Positions 46,519 through 55,292 of a stretch of 64,000 bases of DNA are shown here, piece by piece (the stretch's first letter is position 1; each line of letters starts with the position of its first letter). The position numbers were made by a program, and so were the translations under genes. Source of the DNA: Myxococcales bacterium (lineage in GTDB: Bacteria > Myxococcota_A > Polyangia > Nannocystales > Nannocystaceae); NCBI GenBank assembly GCA_020633315.1, contig JACKDV010000013.1, positions 1-64,000 on the forward strand, given 5' to 3'. The notes under the pieces are model-generated. The model was not told the origin of the DNA. It ran no database searches and was given only the letters and a program-made list of their open reading frames with translations.

Positions 46519-48123
46519 ATGGCCGAGTCCGATCCCTCCGACACCCTCCGCGCCGCGCCGTCGCGCCAGCCGGCCGGGGGCACCGGGGACGGCGTGGACG
46601 AGCTGCTCGCCTCGGTGCTGCAGCGGGAGGGTCCGCGGGTGACTCGGATGCGCGAGCTGGACTCGGGCGGCATGGGCAGGATCGAGGTGGTTCGCGATCG
46701 CCTGCTGCAGCGCGAGATGGCCCGCAAGGTGCTCCACGACGAGCTCGGCCGGGACACCCGCGCCGTGCGGCACTTCCTGCGCGAGGCCCAGATCACGGCG
46801 CAGCTCGATCACCCCTCGATCGTCCCCGTGCACGATCTGTCGCTCACCCACGGCGAGCTCGAGTTCACCATGAAGATGGTGCGCGGGCGGACCCTGACCG
46901 CCCGCATCCGCGCCCTCCCCGAGGGTCCCCTGGCGCCCGAGGACCTGGCCGAGCTGCTGGGGGTGATCCTGCGGATCTGCGATGCGCTCGCGCTCGCGCA
47001 CGCCAAAGGCGTGCTCCACTGCGACATCAAGCCCGAGAACATCATGCTCGGCGACTGGGGCGAGGTGTACCTGATGGACTGGGGCATCGCGCGGCCCTGC
47101 GAGCCGCGGCGGGGTCCTGGCGCGCCCGAGCCCATCCGCATCTCCGTGGGCGAGGAGGGCACGGGGATGATCGCGGGCACGCCGGCGTACATGGCCCCGG
47201 AGCAGGTGCTCGGCGAGGTGCTCGACCCTCGCACCGACGTGTTCGCGATGGGAGCGGTGCTCTACGAGCTCGTCACGCGTCACCCGCCCTACGAGGCGAG
47301 CGACGTGATCGAGCTGCTGCAGCTCGCCGAGCGCGGCGAGGTGCGGCTGCCGAGCGAGTCCTTCCCCGATGCCGGGGTCCCGCGCTCGCTCGAGCGGATC
47401 ATCATGAAGGCGCTCGCCCGCGATCCCGCCGAGCGCTACGGCCGGGTGGAGGACCTCCGCCTCGCGCTCCAGCAGTTCCTGCTCGGCGGCGCCGAGTTTC
47501 GTCGCCTACGCCTGCGCCCCGGCCAGCACGTGGTGCGCGAGGGCGAGACCGGCGACTCCGCGTACATCGTGGAGCGTGGTCGCCTGCGGGTGTACAAGCG
47601 CTTCGGCGACGAGGAGCGCACGCTGAGGACCCTCGGTCGCGGCGACGTGTTCGGCGAGACCGCCATCCTGGCCGAGTCCCCGCGCACCGCCTCGGTGGTG
47701 GCGCTGGAGGAGTGCTGGCTGGTGGTGGTCTCGCGCGACACCCTCGAGCGCGAGATCGACGGGCTCAAGGCGTGGGTGGGGGTGTTCGTGCGCACGCTGG
47801 CCCGCCGCTTCAAGGAGCGCGAGGAGGAGGCCGCCCGCACCCGCCCCTCCCGCGCCCGCCCGAGCTCGGTCTCGCCGCACGAGCTGGCCAACCTCGTGCT
47901 GATGAACCTGCTCACCTGGGGCGCCCGCGAGCCGCCCGGTCGCCTGGTGATGCCGTGGGACCGCCTGGCCACCGAGCTGATGCAGCTGACCGGAGCCGAC
48001 GCCACCGAGCTGTGGGACGCGCTACAGGGACATCCCGAGCTCGTGATCGATCTCGTGGGGGATCGGATCACCTGCACCGATCCGGGCGCGGTGCGACGGC
48101 GGCTCCGCGCCGAGCGACGCTGA
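46519..48123 (+). CDS. Ser/Thr kinase with cyclic-nucleotide-binding domain
   Basis: 534 residues. The kinase domain (about 42-320) has K70 (MARKVL), an altered catalytic loop H-C-D169-IKPEN in place of HRD, and D187-W-G in place of DFG (YLMDWGIA); both variants occur in known bacterial kinases, so it may still be active. Residues about 330-430 are a cyclic-nucleotide-binding domain (LRPGQHVVREGETGDSAYIVERGRLRVYK, GRGDVFGETAILAESPRTASVVA); the phosphate-binding cassette FGE..(L).PRTAS is well preserved, so it probably binds cAMP or cGMP. A Ser/Arg-rich linker and a helical C-terminal region follow. This joins second-messenger sensing to kinase output. Confidence 0.93.
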   Translation: MAESDPSDTLRAAPSRQPAGGTGDGVDELLASVLQREGPRVTRMRELDSGGMGRIEVVRDRLLQREMARKVLHDELGRDTRAVRHFLREAQITAQLDHPSIVPVHDLSLTHGELEFTMKMVRGRTLTARIRALPEGPLAPEDLAELLGVILRICDALALAHAKGVLHCDIKPENIMLGDWGEVYLMDWGIARPCEPRRGPGAPEPIRISVGEEGTGMIAGTPAYMAPEQVLGEVLDPRTDVFAMGAVLYELVTRHPPYEASDVIELLQLAERGEVRLPSESFPDAGVPRSLERIIMKALARDPAERYGRVEDLRLALQQFLLGGAEFRRLRLRPGQHVVREGETGDSAYIVERGRLRVYKRFGDEERTLRTLGRGDVFGETAILAESPRTASVVALEECWLVVVSRDTLEREIDGLKAWVGVFVRTLARRFKEREEEAARTRPSRARPSSVSPHELANLVLMNLLTWGAREPPGRLVMPWDRLATELMQLTGADATELWDALQGHPELVIDLVGDRITCTDPGAVRRRLRAERR

Positions 48124-48181
48124 GCGGTCATCCAAGGCTCCCGAGGTGGCGAGACCCGAGGTCGAGAAAGTGAGTCGGTAG

Positions 48182-48379
48182 GCGAGCAGCCGAGAGTCGA
48201 GCGAGCCTCAGCGGTATCGCCCCACCGCCCATTGGTCCTTCGTCCCGATCCGCAAGTCGTTCCTCCAGCAGGGCTCGGGCAAGGTCCGGGTCCCCGGGCC
48301 CGTGGCCAGCTTGATTCGCAACGGCGACGAGCGTGGGCTGGACCTCTATCTCCTGGTCCACGCAGGTGCGAGCTCGTGA
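48182..48379 (+). pseudogene. Remnant of a DNA-binding-type gene
   Basis: In the 402 bases between the kinase and the next lipoprotein, a frame without a usable start reads HWSFVPIRKSFLQQGSGKVRVPG and then VASLIRNGDERGLDLYLLVHAGAS before TGA at 48377-48379. From memory this resembles the N-terminal part of actinobacterial-type regulator proteins (pattern IPGPLAxLVRxGxxRALDLYLLL). It seems truncated at both ends. An antisense frame over the same bases (48128-48550) has no family features. The rest of the gap shows only a perfect GGAAATTTCC palindrome at 48418-48427. Confidence 0.4.
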
Positions 48380-48525
48380 TGTCGTGCTCGGTCGATACTC
48401 GACGAAGGCGCGGAATTGGAAATTTCCCCGTCGGGTGATCCAGTAGGTGATGGCCGGGAACCTCGATGGTGAGGCCGATCGAGCCCTGCTCGCGGCCACC
48501 AACCACCGTTCGAGAGCTGAAGCCA

Positions 48526-49512
48526 ATGCATCACCAGATCCCCTTTTCATCCTCCTTCCGACTCACCCCTGGCGCCCTCGGCGTGGGGCTCGTCCTCGGC
48601 GGCATGCTCGTCCTGTCGACCGCGGGGTGTGACACTGCCGAGCCGGTCGGAGCGAGCCGCGACGCGGAGCTCATCGTGGAGGTCCTGGAAGACGAGGCGG
48701 GACCGGGCTCGACCACCTCGGTGGTCGGCGAGGTCGTCGCGACCCTCGACCTGCCCGAGGGCGGCACGCTCACCTTCGTGTGGGCCGGCGACGACTCCAT
48801 CGCCCTGGCCGCGGACGTCAACGGCGAGTCCGGGGCGCGCCTGGACCAGCTGATGAAGATGAACGACCCCACCCCGCTGGAGCTGTTCCTCAACTACGCG
48901 CCCGATCAAGAGCCTCCCGAGGCGCTGGCCATCAATCACCGCGCCGAGCTGCAGGCGCGTGGCCTCCCCGCGGCCGAGCCTCGCGTCCTCGTCACTCCCC
49001 GGGTCCAGCTACCCAACTCCGGCTTGCTGACCGACTACTACCGCTGTCAGGACACGCTGTGGGAGAACGACTGGGAGGACTCCTTCGACCATCGTGACGT
49101 ATATGCGGCCGCGGACTTCCCGGACACCAACTTCTACAACAACGTCTATGCCTTCTACTCGGGGACCGGGGACGTACAGCGGGTCAACTGGGGCTTCTGT
49201 CTCGACGATCGCTACATCAACCAGTACGAGTCCATCACGTTCGCGTTCTACCGACGCAACGGCGCGTTCAACTGGGGCTGCGGCGACTCCCCCGACTGGA
49301 CCCTGGTGTCCATCCCCGATCCGACCACCACGGTCTGGGACGACGATGCCGACGATGCGGCCACCGTCCGGGTCATCTACTACTACGCGGGCACGGTCGC
49401 GGACAAGACCTGCGTGCGCGTGTGGGCCAACACCTTCGGCATCGGCGACCTGATGTACCGCGACTTCGGGGCCGGCGTCGCCTACGACGAAGCCAGTGGA
49501 GTCGGCTTCTAG
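48526..49512 (+). CDS. Secreted lipoprotein, function unknown
   Basis: 328 residues. The long N-terminal signal (start MHHQIPFSSSF) ends in lipobox LSTAGC. The mature protein is rich in aromatic residues and Asp (DTLWENDWEDSFDH, NNVYAFYSGTGDVQRVNWGFC, TFAFYRRNGAFNWGC, VRVIYYYAGTV), typical of a beta-rich surface domain with a few disulfides. No named family recognised. Low GC just upstream (GGAATTGGAAATTTCC) could form part of its promoter. It faces the sarcosine-oxidase-like gene, 17 bases between stops. Confidence 0.7.
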   Translation: MHHQIPFSSSFRLTPGALGVGLVLGGMLVLSTAGCDTAEPVGASRDAELIVEVLEDEAGPGSTTSVVGEVVATLDLPEGGTLTFVWAGDDSIALAADVNGESGARLDQLMKMNDPTPLELFLNYAPDQEPPEALAINHRAELQARGLPAAEPRVLVTPRVQLPNSGLLTDYYRCQDTLWENDWEDSFDHRDVYAAADFPDTNFYNNVYAFYSGTGDVQRVNWGFCLDDRYINQYESITFAFYRRNGAFNWGCGDSPDWTLVSIPDPTTTVWDDDADDAATVRVIYYYAGTVADKTCVRVWANTFGIGDLMYRDFGAGVAYDEASGVGF

Positions 49513-49529
49513 GAACCCGCGGACGACAA

Positions 49530-50678
49530 TCACCCGGCGTGCGCCGCGACTCCCAGCCCGGGTCGCGGCGGCGCCTCGTCGAGCAGCAGCTCGGCCACGT
49601 GGATGCCGATCGCGGGCGCGAACTTGAAGCCGTGACCCGACATCCCTCCCGCGGCGATCACCCGCGGCTCGCCGGGCAGGCGGTCGATCACGAAGTCCCA
49701 GCTCGGCGTGCAGGTGTAGAGACACGCATGGGTCGCGTCGAAGGGCCCCCGACCGGCGGGGAGGTGCTCGGCCAGCACCCGCCGCAGGGGCTCGAGGTCC
49801 TCGGGGTGCGCCCGGCGATCGACGGTGTCGGGATCGATGGGCTCGGCGAGCCGGGCCTGGGCGGCCGAGGTGTGCACGGCGACCTTGAGGCCCACGATGC
49901 CCTCGCTGCCGTACGGGAAGCCGTAGAAGAAGCCCTCGGGGAGGAACGCGCCCCACACCGGCATGGCCGCGAGCGCGGCGTGGTGCTCGGGCGCGGGCGA
50001 GCTCCAGGCGAGGATCCGACGCAGGCGCACGAGCCGACCCGGCAGCAAGGTGGGGCACAGCTGCGGCAGCCAGGCGCCCGCGGCCACCACGATGCGATCG
50101 GCGTGGAGGCGCTCGCCGTCGGCCAGGCGCACGCTCGGCTCGGCGCCCAGCTCGAGCGCCTCCACCTTCACGCCGTGGCGCAGCACCGCCCCGGCCGCCC
50201 GCGCCTCGTGGGCCATGGCGTCCATGCAGGGGCCCACCCGCAGGTAGCCGCCCGAGGGATCGAAGCAGGCCCGCCAGTCATCGGGCATGCGGACCGGCCA
50301 GCGCTCGCGCGCCTCGGCGCCCTCGTGCAGCGAGTACGGGAGCTGGCAGCGGTTGCAGGTGTCGATCGCGGCCCGTAGCTCGGGATCGTCGGCGGGACCG
50401 AAGAGCAGCAGGCCGCTGCGCACCAGCAGCTCGTCTCCCGCCCGCCGACCCAGCGCCTGCCACTCGCGATCGGACTGCTGGATCATCGGCACGTAGGACG
50501 AGCCCTCGTGGTAGGCCTGACGGATCACCCGGGTGTGCCCGCTGTGGCTGCCGCGGTCGTGCACGTGGCCGAAGCGCTCGAGCACGGTGACCGCAGCCCC
50601 CCGCCGCGACAGCGCCCACGCACTGGCTAGGCCGATCGCCCCGCCGCCCACCACGATCACCCGGACCTTCGCGCTCAC
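49530..50678 (-). CDS. Sarcosine / N-methylamino-acid oxidase-like flavoprotein
   Basis: 382 residues from a GTG start. FAD-binding VVGGGAIGLASAWALSRRG is at the N-terminus, followed by the family segment RGSHSGHTRVIRQAYHEG. Residue C319 in HACLYTCTPSWDFVIDRLP is at the position where monomeric sarcosine oxidase and N-methyltryptophan oxidase bind FAD covalently, and the C-terminal SGHGFKFAPAIG motif is present. It should oxidise a secondary amine such as sarcosine or an N-methyl amino acid with release of H2O2. The divergent neighbour across 120 bases is unrelated in sequence. Confidence 0.92.
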   Translation of the reverse strand: MSAKVRVIVVGGGAIGLASAWALSRRGAAVTVLERFGHVHDRGSHSGHTRVIRQAYHEGSSYVPMIQQSDREWQALGRRAGDELLVRSGLLLFGPADDPELRAAIDTCNRCQLPYSLHEGAEARERWPVRMPDDWRACFDPSGGYLRVGPCMDAMAHEARAAGAVLRHGVKVEALELGAEPSVRLADGERLHADRIVVAAGAWLPQLCPTLLPGRLVRLRRILAWSSPAPEHHAALAAMPVWGAFLPEGFFYGFPYGSEGIVGLKVAVHTSAAQARLAEPIDPDTVDRRAHPEDLEPLRRVLAEHLPAGRGPFDATHACLYTCTPSWDFVIDRLPGEPRVIAAGGMSGHGFKFAPAIGIHVAELLLDEAPPRPGLGVAAHAG

Positions 50679-50798
50679 GCGAGCATGCTGCCGCCGGCCA
50701 GGGGCGCGTTGCAATCGAGCGAGCGCAATCGTGGCTCCAGGTGCGAGGCGGCGGTCCCGGGGCGCTTGCGGTCGGCGAGTGCCTCGGTCGATCCTGGG

Positions 50799-51494
50799 AT
50801 GGTGGCACGCGATCGATCGAGGCAGGGGACGACAGCGGTGCTGGCCGGGGCGGCGCTGGCCCTGCTCACATCGAGCGTGGCCGAGGCCCGCACCCCGCTG
50901 CCCACGGTGGAGGTGGTGCCCTCGCCCCGGCGCGTGCGACTGATCGACACGCGGGGTCCCATCCAATTCGGCTGGGGCTGGTCCAACCACTACCGCGCCC
51001 CCGTCTACCAGATGTCGTTCGAGGCCCAGACCTCGTTCGTGGCGCTGAGCAACACCACCTGGCTGCACCTGAGCCTGGGCGAGAGCGCGGTGATCTCCGC
51101 CGTGCGCCCGCCCGGCGAGGAGACCACGCCCGGCTTCCTCGGCCTGGACCTCGGCCTGGGACTCTCCCGCTACGCGCCCCGGGGCCCCGCGTTCGTGGTG
51201 GGCGCGAGCTCGGGCCCGCGCTGGAGCACCGATCGCGACGACCTGCGCCCCAACGGCGTGGGCGTGGTGGGCAAGGCCGAGCTGTACCCGTTCTACCGCA
51301 CGGTGACCGAGCTGGTGCACGACGACCGCAACTGGCTCCGCCGCTACCTGCTGAGCGGCATGAACGTGTGGGTGAGCGCGCGCTGGGACTGGGTGGGCCC
51401 CCAGCAGGCCAACACCTACGCGGCGGGCGTGGGGCTCGACGTGGGGCGCAGCATCATGCTGCCCGTGTTGATGGCGGTCGATCGTCGGCGCTGA
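50799..51494 (+). CDS. Exported hypothetical protein
   Basis: 231 residues with an N-terminal signal peptide (TTAVLAGAALALLTSSVAEA, ATG 50799). The mature part has many amphipathic strands (FGWGWSNHYRAPVYQMSFEAQ, LDLGLGLSRYAPRG, FVVGASSGPRW, WVSARWDWVGPQQANTYAAGVGLDVG), consistent with a small outer-membrane beta-barrel or a periplasmic beta-protein. No C-terminal aromatic residue typical of barrel insertion is present (it ends VDRRR). Function unknown. Confidence 0.65.
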   Translation: MVARDRSRQGTTAVLAGAALALLTSSVAEARTPLPTVEVVPSPRRVRLIDTRGPIQFGWGWSNHYRAPVYQMSFEAQTSFVALSNTTWLHLSLGESAVISAVRPPGEETTPGFLGLDLGLGLSRYAPRGPAFVVGASSGPRWSTDRDDLRPNGVGVVGKAELYPFYRTVTELVHDDRNWLRRYLLSGMNVWVSARWDWVGPQQANTYAAGVGLDVGRSIMLPVLMAVDRRR

Positions 51495-51558
51495 AGCGGG
51501 CAGGCGGCGACCCGAGCCCGTGGGCCCCGGCCGCCACCTCGTGGTGATGGCTCGTCGG

Positions 51559-53130
51559 CTATCGAGCGTCGCGCACGACCACGGTCGCGGCCACCCGCGG
51601 CTTCTTGGGGCGCGTGCCCTTGGGCTCCGGCTCCGCGGGGACGACCACCACCCGCCCCTCGCCGAGCCCGAAGCGCTCGCTGGCGTGCGTGGCCACGCGA
51701 TCGGCCGCCTCGGAGGAGCGCGGCACGGTGACCTCGATGGTGGAGCGGGAGAACACGCCGGCGAGGAAGCCCACCTCGGCCACCAGCCTCGACTCGGCCG
51801 CGGCGCTCAGGCGACGGCCGGAGACCGTGTGGGTCAGCAGCACCCCGGGCTCGTCGCCGCTGGGGTCGCGGTGGATCGCCGGCGACACGGGAGCGGGCCC
51901 GGGCGGCACCTCGCGGGCGAGGTCGGCGATCACGATGGCGGTGAGCGGCACGTGCTCGGGCGGCGGCGTGGTGAGCAGGCCGACGTCGCGCCACAGCGAC
52001 CAGGTGCGGTGGAACAGGCCGTCGAGCTCGACCGCCCCGCGCCCCGAGAGCCCCGCCGCCTGGGCGGCGCCGTGCAGGTCGGTGAAGTCGAGCCAGCCCA
52101 GCCCGTCGATGAGGTCGACCGCCTCGGGGGCGCCCGACTCGCTGGCCAGGGTGCGGGCGGCGGCGGCCGGATCACCGCCGAGGGTGGTCGCGCCGTCGAG
52201 CCACACCCGCGACCAGGTCACCAGGTCGGCCTCGCGCCGCGCCACGACCCCGGCCGGCGCCACCGCGACGACGGGCACGAGGTGGGTGGCCTCGGCGGTC
52301 GACAGCACCAGGTCGCGCGCGTCGATCTCCCGGGACTTGCGGCGCTCGACCGCCTGCAGGCCGTGTCGCCGCCCCGGGCTTCCGCCCTCGACGAGCCGCA
52401 CCCGCGAGGGCGACACCCCGGCCTGCTCGAGCGCGAACAGACCGAGCAGGACCGAGGAGGAGCCCGGCTCGCCGTGCAGCCGCAGCTCGCCGCGCGGAGG
52501 CTGCTGCAGCACCTCGCCCTCGCCCACCAGCACGTCGCGTCCGCGCGACCAGGCCACCACGTGGAAGACCTGCGGCGACAGGGCCCGCAGGCGCTCGTAC
52601 GAGGCGACGAAGGCCGGCAGGGGCACGAGCGCCACGTCGGCCCCGCGCTCGTCGGCTCCGCCTCGTCCCAGGCGGATCTCGATCTCCTCGGCATCGACCA
52701 CCGACGAGAAGCTCACGTCGAGACCCACGGCCGCGAAGGCGCTGTCCTGGCCCGGCTCCATGCCGTCGTTGGCGAGCACGCCGGGGGCGAGCACCTCCCA
52801 GCCCAGCGCGACCACCCGCAGGTGCGGCCGCGGGACCTCGGGGTCGACGGGAGGCGTGGAGGGCTCGGTCGCGGGAGCCGGAGCCTCGGTCCCGGCACCG
52901 GCATCGATCCCCGCACCGCCCTCGACCCCGCCTCCGGCCTTGGCCTCCGGCCTCGCGGCGGCCCCCGCCTCGGCCTCTCCGACCGAGCCGCTCACCGCAC
53001 CGGCCTCGGTCGACGCCGACTCCACGGCCGGGGGCTCGGCCTGCAGCAGCTCGCGCTCGCGCAGCGCTCCCATCCCGGCCACCGTGCCGAGCATGCCCAA
53101 CAACGAGAGGAAGACGATCGTCCGTCGCAT
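51559..53130 (-). CDS. Exported protein with a substrate-binding-like domain
   Basis: 523 residues. A signal-anchor-like hydrophobic stretch (MRRTIVFLSLLGMLGTVAGMGAL) precedes a spacer rich in Ala, Gly, Glu and Pro (to about 100). The core (HLRVVALGWEVLAPGVLAND, GADVALVPLPAFVASYERL, VFHVVAWSRGRDVLV, GSSSVLLGLFALEQAGV) has the layout of a type 2 periplasmic binding protein. The C-terminal section (LVAEVGFLAGVFSRSTIEVTVP, VVVVPAEP) is a possible divergent OmpA-like domain. The start shares one base with the stop of the upstream protease (TGATG), so the two are translationally coupled. Role unclear; perhaps a sensor delivering cues to the protease. Confidence 0.7.
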   Translation of the reverse strand: MRRTIVFLSLLGMLGTVAGMGALRERELLQAEPPAVESASTEAGAVSGSVGEAEAGAAARPEAKAGGGVEGGAGIDAGAGTEAPAPATEPSTPPVDPEVPRPHLRVVALGWEVLAPGVLANDGMEPGQDSAFAAVGLDVSFSSVVDAEEIEIRLGRGGADERGADVALVPLPAFVASYERLRALSPQVFHVVAWSRGRDVLVGEGEVLQQPPRGELRLHGEPGSSSVLLGLFALEQAGVSPSRVRLVEGGSPGRRHGLQAVERRKSREIDARDLVLSTAEATHLVPVVAVAPAGVVARREADLVTWSRVWLDGATTLGGDPAAAARTLASESGAPEAVDLIDGLGWLDFTDLHGAAQAAGLSGRGAVELDGLFHRTWSLWRDVGLLTTPPPEHVPLTAIVIADLAREVPPGPAPVSPAIHRDPSGDEPGVLLTHTVSGRRLSAAAESRLVAEVGFLAGVFSRSTIEVTVPRSSEAADRVATHASERFGLGEGRVVVVPAEPEPKGTRPKKPRVAATVVVRDAR

Positions 53131-54344
53131 CACCACCTCGACTCCCCGAAGCCCCGCGCCGACGGGTACTCCGACTTGATCATGGGCTTGAGCACGTCGA
53201 TGGGGATGGCCAGGTTGAGGTTCTCTCCCCACAGCTTGGCCACGGTCACCCCGATCACGTCGCCGTGCTCGTCGAAGACCGGCCCGCCCGAGTTGCCCGG
53301 CGACACCGGGGCCGACATCTGGATGTACCTCTTGCCCTCGTAGACCCGCCGCGAGGACACCATGCCGTCGGTCATCGTGTGCTCGAGCCCGATGGGGTTG
53401 CCGATGACCACCACCGACTCGCCCACCACCACCTCGTCGGACACCCCGAGCACCACCGGCCGCGGCAGCGCGGCGGCCTCGATGCGCAGCAGGGCCAGGT
53501 CGTCCTCCTCGTTGGTCTCGAGCAGCTCGACCCGATCGGCCTTGGTGCCGTCGAAGAGCTTGACCTGGATCGACTCCGCGCCGTCCACCACGTGGTGGTT
53601 GGTGGCGATCACCCCGTGCTCGTCGATGACGAAGCCGGTGCCCACCGCCGAGCCCCGGCGGGAGTCCACGCTGATCGTGACCACCGAGGGCGCCCACGCC
53701 CGGAACAGCTCGGCGGGCTCGACCCGACCGTGCTCGTCCACCTCCGGCGGGGCCGGACGCTCGTCCGCCGCGGGCGTGCCCTCGGCGGAGGCGGGAGCCG
53801 GCTCGGCCGTGGCGACCACCGGGGAGCCCTCGGCCGTCACGCCTGCCTCCGCCGGCTCCGCCTCGGCCTCCGCCGCCTCGGCCTCCGCTTCCTTCCCGAA
53901 GGGCGTGGCCACGGCCAGCTCGGTGCCGGCGGCCCAGCGCGTGGCCCAGGCGGCGCGGCTCCAGCCCTGCTCGTCGAAGCGCGCGGCCTGGGCGGTGAGC
54001 GGCGCGTGCATCAGCGAGCCACCCAGCACCACCGCGGCGGTCGTGCCTCCCATCCAGCTCAGCGCCAGCACGTCCGAGACCAGCCCCGGCCGGGCGGATC
54101 CGTCCTTGGGCAGCAGCCGATCGGCGAGCAGGAAGGGCACCAGCGCGGTCACCACGGCGGCGACTCCCACCTGCACCCAGATCTCATCGGTCCACCGCCC
54201 CACCAAGCTCATCAGCGCGACCACCGAGCCGACCACGCCCACGACCACGGCCACCAGCTTCACCGGCCCCGTCAGCCACCCGAGCGCGCGTCGGCCCCGA
54301 GAGCTCGCGGCTGGGGCCTTGCCCCCCGCGCCCTGCGAATCCAT
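53130..54344 (-). CDS. HtrA-like trypsin-fold protease, membrane anchored
   Basis: 404 residues; AGGAGG 5 bases ahead of the ATG at 54344 supports this start over an earlier GTG. Two or three hydrophobic helices at the N-terminus (about 25-115, LVAVVVGVVGSVVALMSL, VGVAAVVTALVPFLLA, AAVVLGGSLM) are followed by an Ala/Glu-rich linker with repeats and a trypsin-like domain from about 215. The triad is H251 (IATNHHVVDG), D282 (EEDDLALLRI) and S352 (VSPGNSGGPV). There is no PDZ domain, unlike classical HtrA/DegP. It probably cleaves envelope proteins; the coupled downstream protein may regulate it. Confidence 0.9.
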   Translation of the reverse strand: MDSQGAGGKAPAASSRGRRALGWLTGPVKLVAVVVGVVGSVVALMSLVGRWTDEIWVQVGVAAVVTALVPFLLADRLLPKDGSARPGLVSDVLALSWMGGTTAAVVLGGSLMHAPLTAQAARFDEQGWSRAAWATRWAAGTELAVATPFGKEAEAEAAEAEAEPAEAGVTAEGSPVVATAEPAPASAEGTPAADERPAPPEVDEHGRVEPAELFRAWAPSVVTISVDSRRGSAVGTGFVIDEHGVIATNHHVVDGAESIQVKLFDGTKADRVELLETNEEDDLALLRIEAAALPRPVVLGVSDEVVVGESVVVIGNPIGLEHTMTDGMVSSRRVYEGKRYIQMSAPVSPGNSGGPVFDEHGDVIGVTVAKLWGENLNLAIPIDVLKPMIKSEYPSARGFGESRW

Positions 54345-54488
54345 CGGCACCTCCTGGGCCGGCACAACCGAGGCGCCGACGTCCTATTTCGCCCGAGATC
54401 GACTCGACCCGAGGTCCTCGTCACACCCCGACGCCGATCAGCCGCACGACGATGCTCCCACCCCGAGCGCGCGACCGCGGAACGGTGC

Positions 54489-55292
54489 TCAGGACGCGAT
54501 GCGACCGCCCGCGGCGAAGCGCCGGGGCAGCCCCTCCACCAGCCCGTCCCGACGCACCCGCAGGGCCTCGGCCATCAGCGCGGCATCGCGAGCGGTGGGG
54601 TACTGGGCAGCCTCCACGATCCGCTCGATGAGCCCGTCGTCGAGCGTGGCGAGCCGGGCCACCGCCGCCCCGACGTCGGCCGGAGTGATGCGATTCCACG
54701 GGTGCTCGGATTCCGCGGCCACCCGGAACCCGTCCCACAGCACGGAGAGCTCGCCGGTGGCCTCGTAGCAGCCGATCGCCTCGGAGCTCACCGGCCCCGA
54801 CTTGTGCTGCCCCAGGGCGCGGGCGCCCAGCGTGCCCCCGAAGTCGATGAGGGTGATCCGACCGTCGGCATGCACGAGGTTGTTGCTGGTGCGAGGCGCC
54901 ACCCGATCCCAGTCCTTGAGGTAGGCGCAGATCACCCGGAGCTGACGGACGGCCGAGCTGTCCATGTCCTCGAAGCGGGTCGTGTCCACCGCCTCGCCCA
55001 CGTCGCGCGCGACCGACAGGTGCAGCGAGCCCCGGATGATCTTGTGGGTGGGCGGCACGCGGTAACCCAGGCACGCCAGCACCCGCGCCGAGATCACCTC
55101 GGCGGAGGTCTGCAGGCCCAGGTGGTGCATGTCGAGCTTGAGGAACCACATCACCTCGGCCTCGTCGACGAACCACCGCCCGCCCGTGTTGCCGCCGCCC
55201 GGGCGCTCGGCCAGGTAGAGCTCGCCCTGCACCCCCGGCCAGCTCGGCCACCCCGGCGCCACCGAGAAGCCCGGCTCGCTCGAGCTGCTCAT
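54489..55292 (-). CDS. Atypical kinase-fold protein in RiPP-like cluster
   Basis: 267 residues; the ATG overlaps the preceding stop (ATGA). Candidate kinase residues are K52 (MWFLKLD), E65 in TSAEVISARVLACLGYRVPPTHK, D129 with N137/N138 (DWDRVAPRTSNNLV), and D150 in ITLIDFGGTLGAR. This order (lysine, helix-C glutamate, D...N, IDFG) fits the atypical kinase group that includes HipA and PI3/PI4-type or Fam20-like kinases. It has no signal or membrane segment. As the last gene of the cluster it might phosphorylate the precursor peptide, the exporter or act as immunity; this is inference. The assignment was made by eye only. Confidence 0.65.
   Translation of the reverse strand: MSSSSEPGFSVAPGWPSWPGVQGELYLAERPGGGNTGGRWFVDEAEVMWFLKLDMHHLGLQTSAEVISARVLACLGYRVPPTHKIIRGSLHLSVARDVGEAVDTTRFEDMDSSAVRQLRVICAYLKDWDRVAPRTSNNLVHADGRITLIDFGGTLGARALGQHKSGPVSSEAIGCYEATGELSVLWDGFRVAAESEHPWNRITPADVGAAVARLATLDDGLIERIVEAAQYPTARDAALMAEALRVRRDGLVEGLPRRFAAGGRIAS

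Noticed and set aside
48128..48550. Minus-strand frame of 140 codons in the gap after the cyclic-nucleotide kinase
   Set aside because: It overlaps the plus-strand remnant, extends into the next lipoprotein gene and shows no family pattern.
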